DNA of 64,000 nt, taken from NCBI GenBank assembly GCA_012274445.1, contig JAAROD010000080.1, forward strand, positions 2,356,001 to 2,420,000. Reading direction: 5' to 3'. How positions within the stretch are numbered: the stretch's first letter is position 1; every line of letters begins with the position of its first letter. The notes under the pieces are model-generated. The model searched no databases. It saw only the letters and a list, made by a program, of their open reading frames with translations, and was not told where the DNA came from. Shown piece by piece: positions 44,803 through 56,110 of the stretch. Made by a program: the position numbers and the translations under genes. Source of the DNA: Sclerotiophoma versabilis (lineage: Eukaryota; Ascomycota; Dothideomycetes; Pleosporales; Didymellaceae).

Positions 44803-46510
44803 CTAAAATGCTTCACACGCCTTGTCCCACAGAGTAGTCGTGTCTACATACTCCACCCGACTATCCCCAGCCACCAAATCAAAATGCGTGCTATGGCTCT
44901 CAATCGGCTGCACACCCTTTGAAGTCACTAGAACCCAATCGCCGACTTCTTTGCCGACCTCACCTTTCCACTCTTCCATTGCAAATGCTGGCACTACTGT
45001 ACCCTGCTTCGTATACTTCCGCGCCATGCTCACAACGACAGGCGTACCCGCTTCGATAACGCTCTTACGCACAGCAGCCACAATCGTGGCGTCGTTGTCG
45101 ACAAGGCAGGACTGTGCGTTTTGGTAGAGAATGGAATCGTCGAGAAGGTAGCCGTGGCCGGCGTTGTCGTAGAGGGTTTGTTCGCCCGTCGATATGCGTG
45201 TTGCGGTTGCGTTGAAGCTACTGATGGATGTGGAAGTGGGTAGGGTGATGGAGAAGTCGTACCACTTGAAAATCTCACCAAAAATGCCATTTGAGATACC
45301 AAGTTGGAAGTCCGAAGGGGTGGTGAGGATGGTGGTATCAAGTGTTGCGTTCGCGGCGGGTGCGAAGCGAGGCGTGTATGTGAGTGTGACACGCGCGTCG
45401 TTGAATCCGTCGGAGGTGGTGAGGAGACGGATGCGGCCGATTAGGGTGATGTGGCTGGTGTTTGTAAGGGCGAAGGATGTGATGTAGGGCTTGAGAGGAA
45501 TGGGCTCAAGGGGCTCCGAAAGGGTGACGGTGGAAGGAACAGTGTCGAGCATGCGGGCGAAGATATCGGAGCACATTGACTGAAACGTCTTGGGATCCGA
45601 AGCAAGCGCTTTCATGGTGACATTGTTGTCGGCTGCGAAAATGCGCTTATCGGAATTCAGGGTATCGTTATGAGCGACGACCAGCGGGTTCTGTGTCGTT
45701 CCGTCAAGGTACTCTGTTGCGACCTTGGGGTCGAATGTAGCCTCGGTAGAATCGAAGTGAACGACATTTGTTACATTGCTGTTTTCGGTAATCTCTGGGA
45801 AGTTCTTGCCGTGTACCCCTCCCATAGTGTGGCCACAGGCTACCATGGCAATCATTTCCTCTGATAATCGGTTAGCAAAGAGCACTGTAAGATCGATTGC
45901 ATTTTGTCGTACCAGTGCTGAATCCTGCCTCAGCAAACCTCTTCTTGTGAGTTTCCAGATCCTCCTGCGGTTGTGGCACACCCAGTGGACCAGCTTCCGT
46001 GGCATCAACGCGGCCAACCCGTAGGGGAATCCTCGGACCACCGCAGTGGCCCACAGCAAGAACTGCCGACAGCGCGATAAGATCAGCAGCTGAACTACGA
46101 ATGGTGTAGAAGCCGTTTGCGAAGCCCAAGGTAGCGTTGAACCCATCACCGATATCTTCAGCGCGGTCTGTTTCAAATTGGATGGAAGCGTCTAAGCCGC
46201 CAATGCCAGTGGCTTTGTTGAACGTCGCCATATCGTGGAAAGCGGTTCGTAGCCATTCTGCTGCAGTTTGGCGTCCAGGGCCGTCATTGGTAGTGCATGG
46301 AGAGATACCTAGACAGTATAAGTTAGCCGGCTATACTGGGCCATGGGCTGCAGAATGGATACCGTCAATGAAGCCTGTATGAACAAGACCGCCTTGCAGG
46401 ACCAGCAAGTCTTCCATTCTGTCGCTTTTGCTTGGCCATACGTACTCAGCAGTCGCAGGCAGAACATTGAGCAAGCCCACTTGGGCCATGGCAAGGGCGG
46501 AAACCTTCAT
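44803..46510 (-). CDS. Secreted plant-type haem peroxidase with long C-terminal domain
   Basis: Exons are 46363-46510, 45913-46308 and 44803-45860 (533 aa). Introns have donors GTATCC and GTACGA, each with a GCTAAC branch. The N-terminus MKVSALAMAQVGLLNVLPAT looks like a secretion signal. The peroxidase domain has a distal TAAEWLRTAFHDMATFN (Arg70, His74) and a proximal MVACGHTMGGVH (His192). From about residue 240 a beta-rich domain of some 290 aa follows, with TLTYTPRF, TSDFQLGISNGIF and WVLVTSKGVQ. This peroxidase-plus-accessory layout occurs in filamentous ascomycetes and resembles ascorbate/cytochrome-c-type hybrid peroxidases more than ligninases. Substrate unknown. It is the third oxidative secreted enzyme within 8 kb. 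Confidence 0.88.
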
Positions 46511-47211
46511 TACTATGCTGAGGAAGTGACCGTGAGAAAACGAATGTACAGAAGAAATAGAAAGACGAAAGCTGATAGCTTCGAGAAGCTGTCAAGCGAG
46601 CATTCAGTATTTGTACTATCCTCAAAGACTCAGCGCACTGTAATTGCCCCCTTAGCGGTCTAATTCAACACCGAAACTTCCGTGCGCTGATCGTGTTGGC
46701 ATGCAATTCTCGTCTGGGACCAATGGTAGGGAGGTTTAGGATGACACTTGGTGTTTCAGGGAATCGACATAGCAGGGATCCTCGACCGGTACGCGATCAA
46801 GCCCATTGATAGTACACAGACAACTGTCAAGCGTTGCAAGCGTTGCGCTCCTTTCTCGTGTTCATACTGAAAGTTCAAAGCCTAGTTATCGGAGTAGCAA
46901 CGGCCGTGATCTGTAAATAGGTTTACGAGGATGGTGTGGGGTCAAAGCGGCTGTGGCGGTGGAAGTGCCCGAGACACGGGTCTCCTTCGGCGAGAAACCA
47001 CTGATAATGGATGATTTATACGTGCTGAACGCCATGATTGTGACGGAAAAGCACGGCAGCTGCTAGCGTCAGAGCGTTCCAGTCGCTGCCTCTGATCACA
47101 CTTAGTGTGGTTGGTTGTGGACTTTGATTACCCCGTGGTATGGTGACACCCTCCCATGTCGTTGCCGTTGCTAGAGGCGCTTCCGTGCCGCTCGTGTCTG
47201 AACAATCGCTT
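46511..47211. other. Intergenic, no gene seen
   Basis: Spacer of 700 bp between the peroxidase start and the parvulin stop; no domain-bearing frame on either strand. Confidence 0.4.
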
Positions 47212-47681
47212 CTACTTCCTCCCCTCAACCATGATGATATGGTATCCCTCACTCGTCTTGACCTCTCCAATCTTTGGCGCAGCAGTCGTGCTGGGTTCGA
47301 GCTCGTATGCGACCTTTTCAAAGTCGGCCATGAGGCTTCCGCGTACTTTCCATCCTAACGAGCCACCTGAACGAACAATCAGCAACGCTATATACCTCAC
47401 CACCATATGCATTCTGAGCCACAAAGATCTCATGAGAGGGCTCAATTCAAGATGATGGACGTACCCTGTCTTGCCTTATCCTCACTCATCTCCCTCGCAA
47501 CCTCATCAAACTTGGCGCCGTTCCGTATCTTCTCGAGCGCCTCTTCCTTTTTGCTGTGCTTCTCACACAGGATATGCCTTACGTTGATACTCGTTGCGGG
47601 CTTGAGCTTGCCTTTCCCACCACCGCCTGCGTCTTTCGAGTCACCAGAATCCTTGCCTTTGCCCTTGTTCTTCGGCGCCAT
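47212..47681 (-). CDS. PIN4: Parvulin-14-type peptidyl-prolyl isomerase (PIN4)
   Basis: Cis-trans prolyl isomerase of the parvulin family. Exons are 47465-47681 and 47212-47366 (123 aa); the 98-nt intron has donor GTACGT. The basic, Gly-rich N-terminal tail (MAPKNKGKGKDSGDSKDAGG) is typical of Par14, where it binds DNA and pre-ribosomes. The catalytic domain has INVRHILCEKHSKKEEALEK, KFDEVAREMSEDKARQGGSL across the join, and the end VKTSEGYHIIMVEGRK. It lacks a WW domain and the phosphate-binding loop of Pin1, so phospho-specific activity is not expected. Confidence 0.94.
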
Positions 47682-48490
47682 GTTATGTGGTGTGCTATAG
47701 TGTGTAGCTTGGTGCTGTGTCGTAAAGGTGGGGAGACACGAATTTCGGCGCGGTCGAGAGGCTGCTTGCTATTGGAGAGATGACAAGGAGAAGCACCAGA
47801 GTATGACGTTGGGTGCTATCTCACACGAACGATGTGCATGTTTGAGCTCTGGTCTGGTAGCTGTGAGCTTGATGCGGGGTGGTGGGGCAGGCGGTGAGGG
47901 GTCTCGAAGAGCCATCGGTTTTGGCAAGTGCAACCGCCACGAGCGATCTACCATGGTAGAAAGGATTTGTGATGCAAAAAGAACAGGGCCGCAAGCATCC
48001 TAATTCTCTTCATTTCAGAATGCAATTAGATAGGCTTTGTCCTTTATCTGGCACCTGGTCTTCATCTACGATATTGCAGGTAATTTCACCTCTAACATGC
48101 TGCTCTACCTTGCGATAGCAGACCAGGCTTCAGTATCAGATGAAGGCCTCGTGGCTGCTACGGCTGAGCTCTTCTGCAGATTGATAGGCCCGACCAAACA
48201 AGCAATTGTTTGTTGATCATCAAGATGACATTTCGCATATATATACACTTGTTGTTGGGCTTGTTTGCCTGTTTCCTCCGCTGCTGGTAGGTACAATGTC
48301 TCAGAAGACCGATGCAAGGCACCTTCCCTCCAAATCGTTCCTGATCGTGTCCTGCCTTCGTGACTTTGACCTTGGACTCTTTCGCCGCGCTCGTCCTTGG
48401 AGGACTCTGAGGGCGGCTCTAATAAGAGCGTTACGGCATGCTGGACTGGATAGCACCATATGTAGGTTTCCCATTCACGTCAGTAGCTGC
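47682..48490. other. Intergenic, no gene seen
   Basis: Spacer of 809 bp between the parvulin start and the HOS4-like stop. Short overlapping frames only. Confidence 0.4.
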
Positions 48491-51400
48491 TCACCCCTTC
48501 CCGTTCACGGTGAGGCCATTCAGCTTGTTCTGTGCCAAGACCATGTCCATGAAGCTCTTTCTTGGCCTGTGCTTCTTCTCCAGCTTGTGGTCTTCCAGGT
48601 CGATGATGTGCAAACGCCTTCTCTTGCAGTCAGATTTGACATCTCCAAGCAAAGGCTGCAGAGATTCAATCTTCTCAATTTCTGAGCTGAGGAGCGATTC
48701 TTCAACCCAATACAGCCCCTCCATCGCCAGGAACTGGTTTTTCGCCTCCTTGATGCTTTCTTGGATCTTGACGTAGTCAAAATCTGGCGATCCTTCCATA
48801 GGGAAACGGAAGTCTTGGGCGAGTAGAGCAACATCGTATTGCCGCAAGATGGCGTCGCGTTGCTTGAGCGTTACAGGAATGCGGTGCCAATCTGAGTACG
48901 GAGCGGATAGATGAGCGAGATCAAGTTCTGGCAGGCCGAGGATGCCTACAACTTGGAAAGAGCAGACGTAGGTTTTATCAGAGGCAGCGCTCGGATCGTG
49001 AAGGTCTTTCGCTGTAACATACAGAAGGGGAAGAAAGATTGGCGACACACCAAGCTCCTCGCCAGAGAAATGCAAAGGCCGATGAGTACCCAATTCACAA
49101 GCGCGTCGCAGTGCTCGTGGAAGCTTTGTGATTCGCACTTGCCGAGCAGCAAGCTTCTCTTGCCGTCTGGCTTCATCCTCGGCGTGCTTGCGCGCATCTT
49201 CTTCCTCTTGCTTGCGGGCAGCTTCAGCCTCCGCGGCTTCGCGTTTGGCCTTTGCTTCCGCTTCTTCCTTCTTCCGGGCTTCCTCTTCTTTTGCCGCTTT
49301 GCGAGCCGCTTCAGCTTCCTCTGCCTTACGAGCTTCAGCTTCAGCAGCTTTACGCTCAGCTTCGGCAGCTTTTCGCTTAGCTTCAGCTTCCAACCGTTGC
49401 TCTTCTGCGCGGCGCTCGCGAAGAACTTCTGGAGTTGCTACCCTCTCCGGAGGTGCAGGGGTCGACTTTGCAGAAACAGTAGGGGTTCTCTTGGCAACAT
49501 GACCGTCTGTTGAGGCATCTGACAACCGTCGCTTTTTGATCCTGTCATCGATTGGCCGATACTTAATTTTGTTCTTGAGCGGCTTGCGTTCGTCCGTGGA
49601 CTCGACCTCAGGCGTAGGCCTGGCGCTGGCAATCTTCTCGATCTTTTTGTGAGCCTTAGGCGGAGAGGATTTTGCGTCGTTTTCTTCGTCACTTTCATTC
49701 GACCTTGTGCGTGTCGTACGTTTTGTTGTCTCGTTATCGTCCGAACGTGCTTTGAGCGGCTTCTTGACAGGCTTGCCCTCTTCTCCTTCACTAAAAGAAC
49801 GTTGCTTAGGTTTTCGTGTCGGCGCTCGTACCTCATCCTCGCTTTCGTCGGACGAGGACTCGTCACTCACGACTCGCTTTCGTCTCTTGACTTCCGTCCC
49901 GGACTTTAGTCGTCTGGCCTTCTGCGGTGCCGAATGTGAATCCGACTTCTTCAGCTGAGCACGCTTTGCGTCTGGCCGGGGTGAATGCGAGCGTTCTCTT
50001 CGAGGGGAAGATTTGCGTTTCATCCGTGTTGCTGATGGGTTCGGCGGCTCCTTCTTGGCCCTCCTTGGACTTCTGTGTGTTGCATTGTAGTCATTGCTTG
50101 CTTGCTTCAGCATGTCTCTCTCTTCCTCCCACCTAGGGCCTCTTCGTTCCTCAGCAATTTCCCAGTAAGTTTTGCCTTCTTTGTTTCGCCTGGTAGGATT
50201 GAAGTTGTCCTGCTCGAGTAACAATGAAACGATCTTGATGTGTCCTCGTCCAATGGCAACGGTCATGGGCGTTTCAGGGTGCTTGGAAGGATCCGGGTCC
50301 GCTTTGAGTCCGCTAGCGAGCAAGATGCTAAGGATGTCGTAGTGTCCACCTCTTGCTGCGGCGACACCGCAAGTGATGTTCGGCTTGATGTTACTGTTGA
50401 TAAGCTCTCCAACAGCAAGGATGTCCCCGTCGCCAGCTTTCTCGATCAGAGTCTCTACATTGTACTCGTTGTAGAGAAGCCGTGAAGCACTCTTATTCTG
50501 CTTCTGTCCAGGTCTTTCGCGCTCCTCGATCGAAGAGGTGTTGGTCTGCCGTCTCATAGCTTCTTTGAGTTCCTTCTCGATTTCTTCGCAGTCTTCGTCT
50601 TCACGATCAAGGACGTCAATCGCACGCTGGCCCTTCTTGTTCTGGTGATGCGGGTTGACACGTCCTTTGGTGAGCAAAATCTTGACAACCTCCAGATGTC
50701 CATTTTCCACAGCGTCAATAAGAGGCGTGTCGCGATCCCCGGATTCGCAGTCTGTTCGACAGCCTTTCTCGATAAGAAAGTCCACTACTTCAGCCCATCC
50801 ATTCAACGCAGCTTTCTGCAGAGGTGTAATGCCGGCAAAGTCAGCTTGATCCAGCTCGCCTTCAGCTTCTTCGTAAGCTGCCTTAACAGCATCAAGATCG
50901 CCCTTCTCACTCTCCCTCGCCAGTCGCGTTGCACCGAATCTATCAGTCTTGCGGCCGTGGGGCATTGTCCGTGCTGGAGAGGTCAATGCTCGATGTGTGG
51001 CACGCTTGACACGGGCGTGGGGGTTTGCATCTGTAGCTCGCGGCGATGAGGAACGGTCGGAGCTGGAATCCGAGTAGCGTTCGGTCGAAACAGCCAGGCC
51101 TGGCACGTCCCTGCGTTTGCGTGCTGCAGCACCAGAAATGACTGACTGTGTCGACTGCGAACGCTTATGCAGACGACCAAAAGCTCCCTGAAAGAAACGT
51201 TAGTTGGCAAACAAAAGCCAACGGTTTGAATGGTAGCTGTAACGTACCGTCGCGGGTGAGTTTGGCTGCGTGCGGTCCTTCAGGCCTTCTGTCTTGGCTT
51301 TCTGTCGGGGAGGTTCCAGCTTTCCAAACTCGTCACGCAGTTTGCGCTTTCGACTTTCGACCGTAGATGCGCTACGGCCTCTAGCGGTGGTCTGCGTAGG

Positions 51401-51871
51401 GGACAGGGTAGGATGGGCAGGCGATCCAGCTGGGCTGGTGTCCTTGGTTTGCCTTGAGCCCGTGCTTGGAGAGGTAGGCACAGGACTCTTTGCGTCGTCA
51501 GAACCATCTTTGACATGGCCGTTCAGTCTGACGTTCTTGACGTCGCTGGAGCGCCTGCGGGCATTCTGCGGCGAATGCGAGCGCGTGTTCTCTTTGATAG
51601 AATCGAGCCGCGCTGGCTCGTCTTCGTCACGCTCGGTCTTGATCACCTTTTTCTCTCTCGACTCGTCGTCCCTAGACAAGACGACGGTCTCGGCCTCGGA
51701 TTCGTTATCGTCATGGTCGCCATTCTGCGTGGCTGGCACGTTTTCCTTGGCCTTGGGTGAGGTGGCCTTGGGTGAGGTGGCCTTGGGTGCAGGCTGGACG
51801 GCGTCGCCAGAATCGTTGCGCGGGCTACGAGTTGTGTCGGGGGATGCGTTCAGGTCGCCATTACTGGTCAT
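48491..51871 (-). CDS. Ankyrin-repeat protein, HOS4-like (Set3 complex)
   Basis: Exons 51248-51871 and 48491-51187 give 1106 aa, joined in phase 0 over a 60-nt intron (donor GTACGT). A disordered N-terminus rich in Ser/Asp/Lys is followed by ankyrin repeats at about residues 288-520: TPLQKAALNGWAEVVDFLIE, TPLIDAVENGHLEVVKILLT, and TPMTVAIGRGHIKIVSLLLE. Then come Arg/Ser-rich, nuclear-signal-like stretches. A long Ala/Glu/Lys coiled coil spans about 810-915. A conserved C-terminal domain has ELGTHRPLHFSGEELGVSPI and DWHRIPVTLKQRDAILRQYD. This order matches the fungal relatives of yeast Hos4, the ankyrin subunit of the Set3 histone-deacetylase complex. The ankyrin and coiled-coil calls are direct; the Hos4 assignment is likely but inferred from layout. 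Confidence 0.75.
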
Positions 51872-52825
51872 CACGCATATATGGGACAGGACACGGGAGT
51901 TCCTGCCTCATGACGGCTTGCAGAGCAAGGGACGACAGGCGTGGGCGGCAGGCGGCAGGCGGCAGACGGCAGGAACGCGGCGCTTAACGTCCTGACACGG
52001 GAGGGCCGTCGCGTGAAGGGGTGTTGTGCCCACAGCGACACCAAAGGGAGCGGCGGCAGGTGGTGGTCGGCGTGTTGTTGTGATGGCGAGGCGTGTGGAG
52101 GTGCTGGGAGAGAGCAGGCGGAAGAGCGCTGGACGATAGCAGGCAAAGGCTGCGGGCCACTCAGCGTGCTGCACCATCGCTGGCTTGAGCGCCGGTCCCA
52201 GCGGCCTAGGCACATCCCTGCACCACGCAAGCGTCCTCCAGCGCGCATCGTCGCCGTTGCCTGCAAAGAGGCATGATAGGGACGCAGTGCGCGGCCCTGT
52301 TGCGAGGACAGTCGTGCGTTTGGGCCTTGACGCTTCTGTGCCCGGCGCGAGTGCACCTGCCGTTGCTGCTGTTGGCCCTTCGCGAGTCCCTCCACCAGCG
52401 CTCGCCGCAGCGCAGAGCACCTGGGCGAGGCAGCCAAATTTGCCGCTAACCATGGGATCGGCGCGTTAATTAGCCCCATCGGTCCAGCCTGCACCCTCGC
52501 CCGCGACGGTGAGAGGGACTGCAACATGAGGCGGCGACGTGGTTGTGGGTTTCAGAAGGGAGTGGCGAGGTGCGCAGGAGGGCTCTGGACACTTGCATCC
52601 ACGCTGCACCGACGCTGCATCGACGCTGCATCGACGCTGCGCCAACATTCAATGCGCGAGGCTGCTCGGTGAGCACAGCACTCGAGTGGATAAGGTTCCG
52701 CTAATTAGCCCACAAGCCTGAAACGCAGCCACCAAAACGAGCTGCCCAGCCAGTCCATCATTCTTTCATCACCAGCCCTCCCCGCACGCACCTCACTGAA
52801 CGCAACTTCGTGGTCGTGCCTTGCA
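51872..52825. other. GC-rich divergent promoter region with short tandem repeats
   Basis: Lies between the HOS4-like gene (-) and the polyprenol reductase gene (+). It contains a GGCAGGC repeat at about 51939-51973 and three to four copies of a 12-bp unit CGACGCTGCATC at about 52607-52641. Overlapping frames on both strands (for example 51871-52527 -) are composition-driven and carry no domain. Confidence 0.45.
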
Positions 52826-53748
52826 ATGTCGCCGTCGGCGATTGGGAGTCAGCTCGACCGCCTACCGAGTCCAGTACTCCTGCTGCGCGCCTTCTACCTC
52901 GCCGCCTCCCTTCTTGTACTGCGACACCAGCCAGCCTGATCTGCACTACACTGACCTGCGCTGCTTACTAGATTACTGTCATACAGGCCGTGCCTGCTCT
53001 GCGCAGCCGTTTTCTTGCCTACGGCTCTCGTGCAACGTCACCGTCCGCCCAGCCATCAGCAGCACCGAGCCAGCCGTCCTTTGTCAGCCAGCTCCTGGAC
53101 TATGCTGCAACCTTCCAGGTGCCCCACAACTGGTTCACCCACTTCTACCTCCTCTCCACTGCTTGCTCCCTCTTCTGGGGATGGCGACTGCAGATTTGGT
53201 CAGCCAATGCGCACCTGCAACTTGTCTGGGCCTTGATGCTCCTGCAAGGCCTTCGCCGTATGTTTGAGTCGCACGCCTATACATCAACGAGCAAGAGCAG
53301 GATGTGGTTTGCCCACTGGCTACTTGGGCTTGTCTTCTATTTGACGATTAATGTTGCCATCTGGATAGAAGGTTCCGCTCAAAGTCCCACCAGCCGGTCA
53401 TCCGCGACGCTGGTCCCCGCAATACTCACCGCGCATGTGCTCCAGCACTCCTACCACGCCTATCTATACCGCTTGCGCACCGAGAACAAGGGTTACCAAC
53501 TCCCCACGCATCCGATCTTCTCAAACTTGTTGTGTCCCCACTATACTTGCGAGATTGTCATTTACCTCTTTCTCTCTTTCCTGGCAGCTCCTGAAGGCAA
53601 GTTTGTAAATTGGACACTGTTCTGCGGCACCATCTTTGTCGCTGTCAACCTTGGAGTGACAGCGATGGGCACGAAAGAGTGGTATGTGGAGAAATTTGGC
53701 AGAGACAAGGTAGGTCCGAGGAAGAGGATGGTGCCTGGCATCTGGTAG
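52826..53748 (+). CDS. DFG10: Polyprenol reductase, DFG10/SRD5A3-like
   Basis: ER membrane enzyme that reduces polyprenol for dolichol synthesis, hence needed for N-glycosylation. Exons 52826-52915 and 52987-53748 give 283 aa; the 71-nt intron has donor GTACTG and acceptor CATACAG. The first hydrophobic segment (SPVLLLRAFYLAASLL) comes from exon 1. Later segments include FWGWRLQIWSANAHLQLVWA, then LQGLRRMFESHAYTSTSKSR. The steroid 5-alpha-reductase-type C-terminal domain contains HPIFSNLLCPHYTCEIVIYL. The NADPH-binding-type end EWYVEKFGRDKVGPRKRMVP is characteristic. The CPHY motif and the final WY...PRKRMVP strongly support DFG10 over other members of the superfamily. Confidence 0.93.
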
Positions 53749-54186
53749 GATGATGCAACATGGCAAACGTGGGATTTCGCTTCGATTTTAGCATACCCAA
53801 CGCAATTGATGCATCCTATTGACACCTTCCTGTTCAAGCTGTTCCAAGCCCTGTCCATTCTAACCGACATGGAGCGGCCATCTATCTTCGTGCAAGTGCG
53901 ATAGTTGCCGGACATGACATGCAAGCCACCGTCCATCACCACAAGGATGAAATACCCGGACCGGCTAATTGTCAAGCTCTCCCGTTAGTGGTGGGGCAGC
54001 TGGCGGGGCATCTTGCAGCGAGGGCCTGAAGGGCGGGACAACATATGCGTGAGCTTCGCCCACTCTCGCGTCATCTATCGCTTCTTTGACAGATCGGAAA
54101 GAGGATAACGGGCGATTCCTTCTTCAGTCTCGAAGAAACTTTCAATTCTAACCTTTCGATACTGCCTTTCACAATTGGCCGGCAAG
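53749..54186. other. Intergenic, promoter of the aldo-keto reductase
   Basis: Spacer of 438 bp between the polyprenol reductase stop and the AKR start. CT-rich sequence near 54100-54180 looks like a 5' leader. No gene is seen. Confidence 0.4.
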
Positions 54187-55374
54187 ATGTCTTCGGAAGT
54201 ACCAAAAGATCTCCCAGAGATGGAGTACCGCTTTGTCGGCAGAAGTGGTCTTCAAATCTCTGCTATTTCCCTTGGAGGCTGGCTTACATGTTTGTTGTCG
54301 ATGCCCTCCTCTTGATCTCAGTACTAACAAAGTCAAGACGGAGGCCATGTCGGCGACGAGAACACCTTCGCATGTCTCAAAGCCGCCTTCGACGCTGGCA
54401 TCAACTTCTTTGACGCCGCCGAATCCTACTCCGGCGGCGAATCTGAGCGCGTGATGGGCCGAGCGATCAAGCACTTTGGCTGGAACAGGAACGATATCGT
54501 CGTTTCGACAAAGGTATACCAAAACAACAACCCGTGAATTTTCGGCCGGCTACGATCAGGCTCTAACAGCGATGGCCAGATCTACTGGGGCACCCACAAC
54601 TCCAGCCTCCCCTCCCCCCGCAACAAGATCAACAACCTCGGCCTCTCGCGCAAGCACCTGATTGAAGGCACAGACGCAGCACTTGCTCGCCTTCAGCTGT
54701 CGTACGTGGATATCATCTACGCGCACCGCCCTGACCGCCAGACACCCATCGAAGAGACCGTCCGTGCTTTCAACTTCCTGATCAACACAGGTAAAGCTTT
54801 GTATTGGGGCACGTCTGAGTGGTTGCCGAGTGAAATTGAGGAGGCATGGGCGGTAGCAGATCGACTGGGTTTGATTGGACCGGTGGTCGAGCAGCCGGGG
54901 TACAGTTTGCTCAGGAGGGACAAGGTGGACGATGAATTCAAGAACGCTAAACTGTTTGAACGCCGCGGCTTGGGTCTCACCGTCTTCTCGCCGCTGGCTG
55001 GTGGATTGCTTACGGGGAAGTACATCGATGGCGTTCCCGAAGACAGCAGGCTCAAAACTTCTGATGATCCCTACATTCAGAGCGTGATCAAGACGGTGGA
55101 CACACCGGCATGGAATGAGCAGCAGGATAGCATTCGCGAGCTCATCAAGGTTGCTGAGAAGCTTGGTACGGATGTTGCGACGTTGTCCATGGCGTGGGTG
55201 TTGAGTAATAAGAACGTGTCGAGTGCGATTACGGGCGCCAGCAGGCCAGAACAGATCTACCAGACTGTAAAGGCCGTCGATGTGTACAGGAAGTTGACGC
55301 CGGAGGTGCTGGAGGAGATTGAAGGGATTTTCAAGAATAAGCCAGCGGAGGTTACGCCCAGGTTCGGTGTGTAG
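54187..55374 (+). CDS. Aldo-keto reductase, Kv-beta-like
   Basis: NADPH-dependent aldo-keto reductase of the group related to potassium-channel beta subunits. Exons are 54187-54289, 54338-54513 and 54580-55374 (357 aa). Introns have donors GTTTGT and GTATAC and branch TACTAAC in the first. The AKR start YRFVGRSGLQISAISLGG is followed by INFFDAAESYSGGESERVMG, which holds the catalytic Asp and Tyr. LIEGTDAALARLQLSYVDII, AHRPDRQTPIEE and YWGTSEWLPSEIEEA come next. The C-terminal cofactor site reads SSAITGASRPEQIYQTVKAV. The catalytic His falls in the AHRPD strand. Fungal members act on small carbonyls; a channel partner is not implied. Confidence 0.92.
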
Positions 55375-55914
55375 GAGAGCTTGGAGGTTTGAGCAAGATG
55401 GGGATTTACTATAGTAGCCCGCAGGAGTTTTCTTGCACTCTTGGCCGGGGCATAGGTTCCTACCGCACAGGATGAGAAATTGACTGCAGTTGGGTCTGCT
55501 CATGGCTTCTCCACTTGTCTCGAGAATTCTATTGGTCTGACCGCCCCCGTATCTATGCTCGCGTGTCTGCGCAAAACCTCCAGGGTCACTATGGTAAAGA
55601 GAATACATCTCATGTTTCCAAATCTTTGGGACTTGTAGATTTTGAATCCATCGGAGGCTATTGCTGAAGATCGAGAGGGTAGTAAAGTCGACGAGTCTCC
55701 AACACGTCCAGCCTGAACGATGTTCGGTCCGCATACCGGCATCTAGACGCAATTTAATGTTGTGGATTCCAAAAACGATTGATATTCTCATGTAACCGTC
55801 TCGCTTGTGAGTCACCGTGCGCTTATCCACAACCTCACCGTCAACACTTCGGCCCGCACAACTCAAGCCGCTTTAATACATATACGACGTAATTTCGCTT
55901 TGTTTCTATAAATA
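55375..55914. other. Intergenic, 5' flank of tRNA-Leu
   Basis: Spacer of 540 bp. A TATAAATA octamer ends immediately before the tRNA-Leu gene (55907-55914). This is closer than the usual position of a Pol III TATA element, so its role is uncertain. Confidence 0.35.
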
Positions 55915-56081
55915 GCTACTGTGGCCGAGCGGTGTAAGTTCCAACATCAACCGATTGCAAAGTTCCCAACACTAACGATCCGCAGTAAGGCGTGTGACTC
56001 AAGATTTCCATCTTGCCTTCATCTGAAGGTCTAGCATTCTCATAGACATTGTCTGCGTGAGTTCGAATCTCACCGGTAGCA
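55915..56081 (+). tRNA. tRNA-Leu(CAA) with two insertions
   Basis: Acceptor stem GCTACTG (55915-55921) pairs with CGGTAGC (56074-56080), with one G-U pair and discriminator A81. Box A is TGGCCGAGCGG. The T-arm GTGAG-TTCGAAT-CTCAC is perfect. The anticodon stem TGTGA/TCATA encloses loop CTCAAG|C with anticodon CAA (56000-56002). The long variable arm GAC-ATT-GTC is as in leucine tRNAs. A 35-nt intron at 56004-56038 is at the canonical 37/38 site, and its ATCTTG pairs with the anticodon CAAGAT, as is usual for this isoacceptor. A further 52 nt, 55934-55985, splits the D-loop. Removing it restores GCC-GAGCGGTTAA-GGC, a standard leucine D-arm. T8 at 56096-56103 is a Pol III stop. All stems are intact, so the gene looks functional apart from the extra insertion. 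Confidence 0.85.
55934..55985 (+). other. Spliceosomal-type intron-like insertion in the tRNA-Leu D-loop
   Basis: The insertion of 52 nt begins GTAAGTTCC, has CACTAAC ending about 12 nt before its 3' end, and finishes CCGCAG. This is the full fungal donor, branch and acceptor consensus, and the length is typical of introns in this window. It lies directly downstream of box A and leaves box A and box B intact. The exon GCGG just before it can pair with CCGC just inside its 3' end, making a 4-bp helix with 3-nt bulges. A relaxed bulge-helix-bulge cut by a tRNA endonuclease is therefore an alternative route. Which machinery removes it, if any, is not shown by sequence. Confidence 0.6.
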
Positions 56082-56110
56082 ATGCTCCTCGGAGGTTTTT
56101 TTTCCCTCAT

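Noticed and set aside
51871..52527. Minus-strand frame of 218 codons upstream of the HOS4-like gene
   Set aside because: Low-complexity, repeat-derived translation in a GC-rich promoter region, with no ATG context or splice link to the downstream gene.
54556..55866. Open frame of 436 codons on the minus strand
   Set aside because: It is antisense to the well-conserved aldo-keto reductase exons and shows no domain of its own; the openness follows from codon bias of the real gene.
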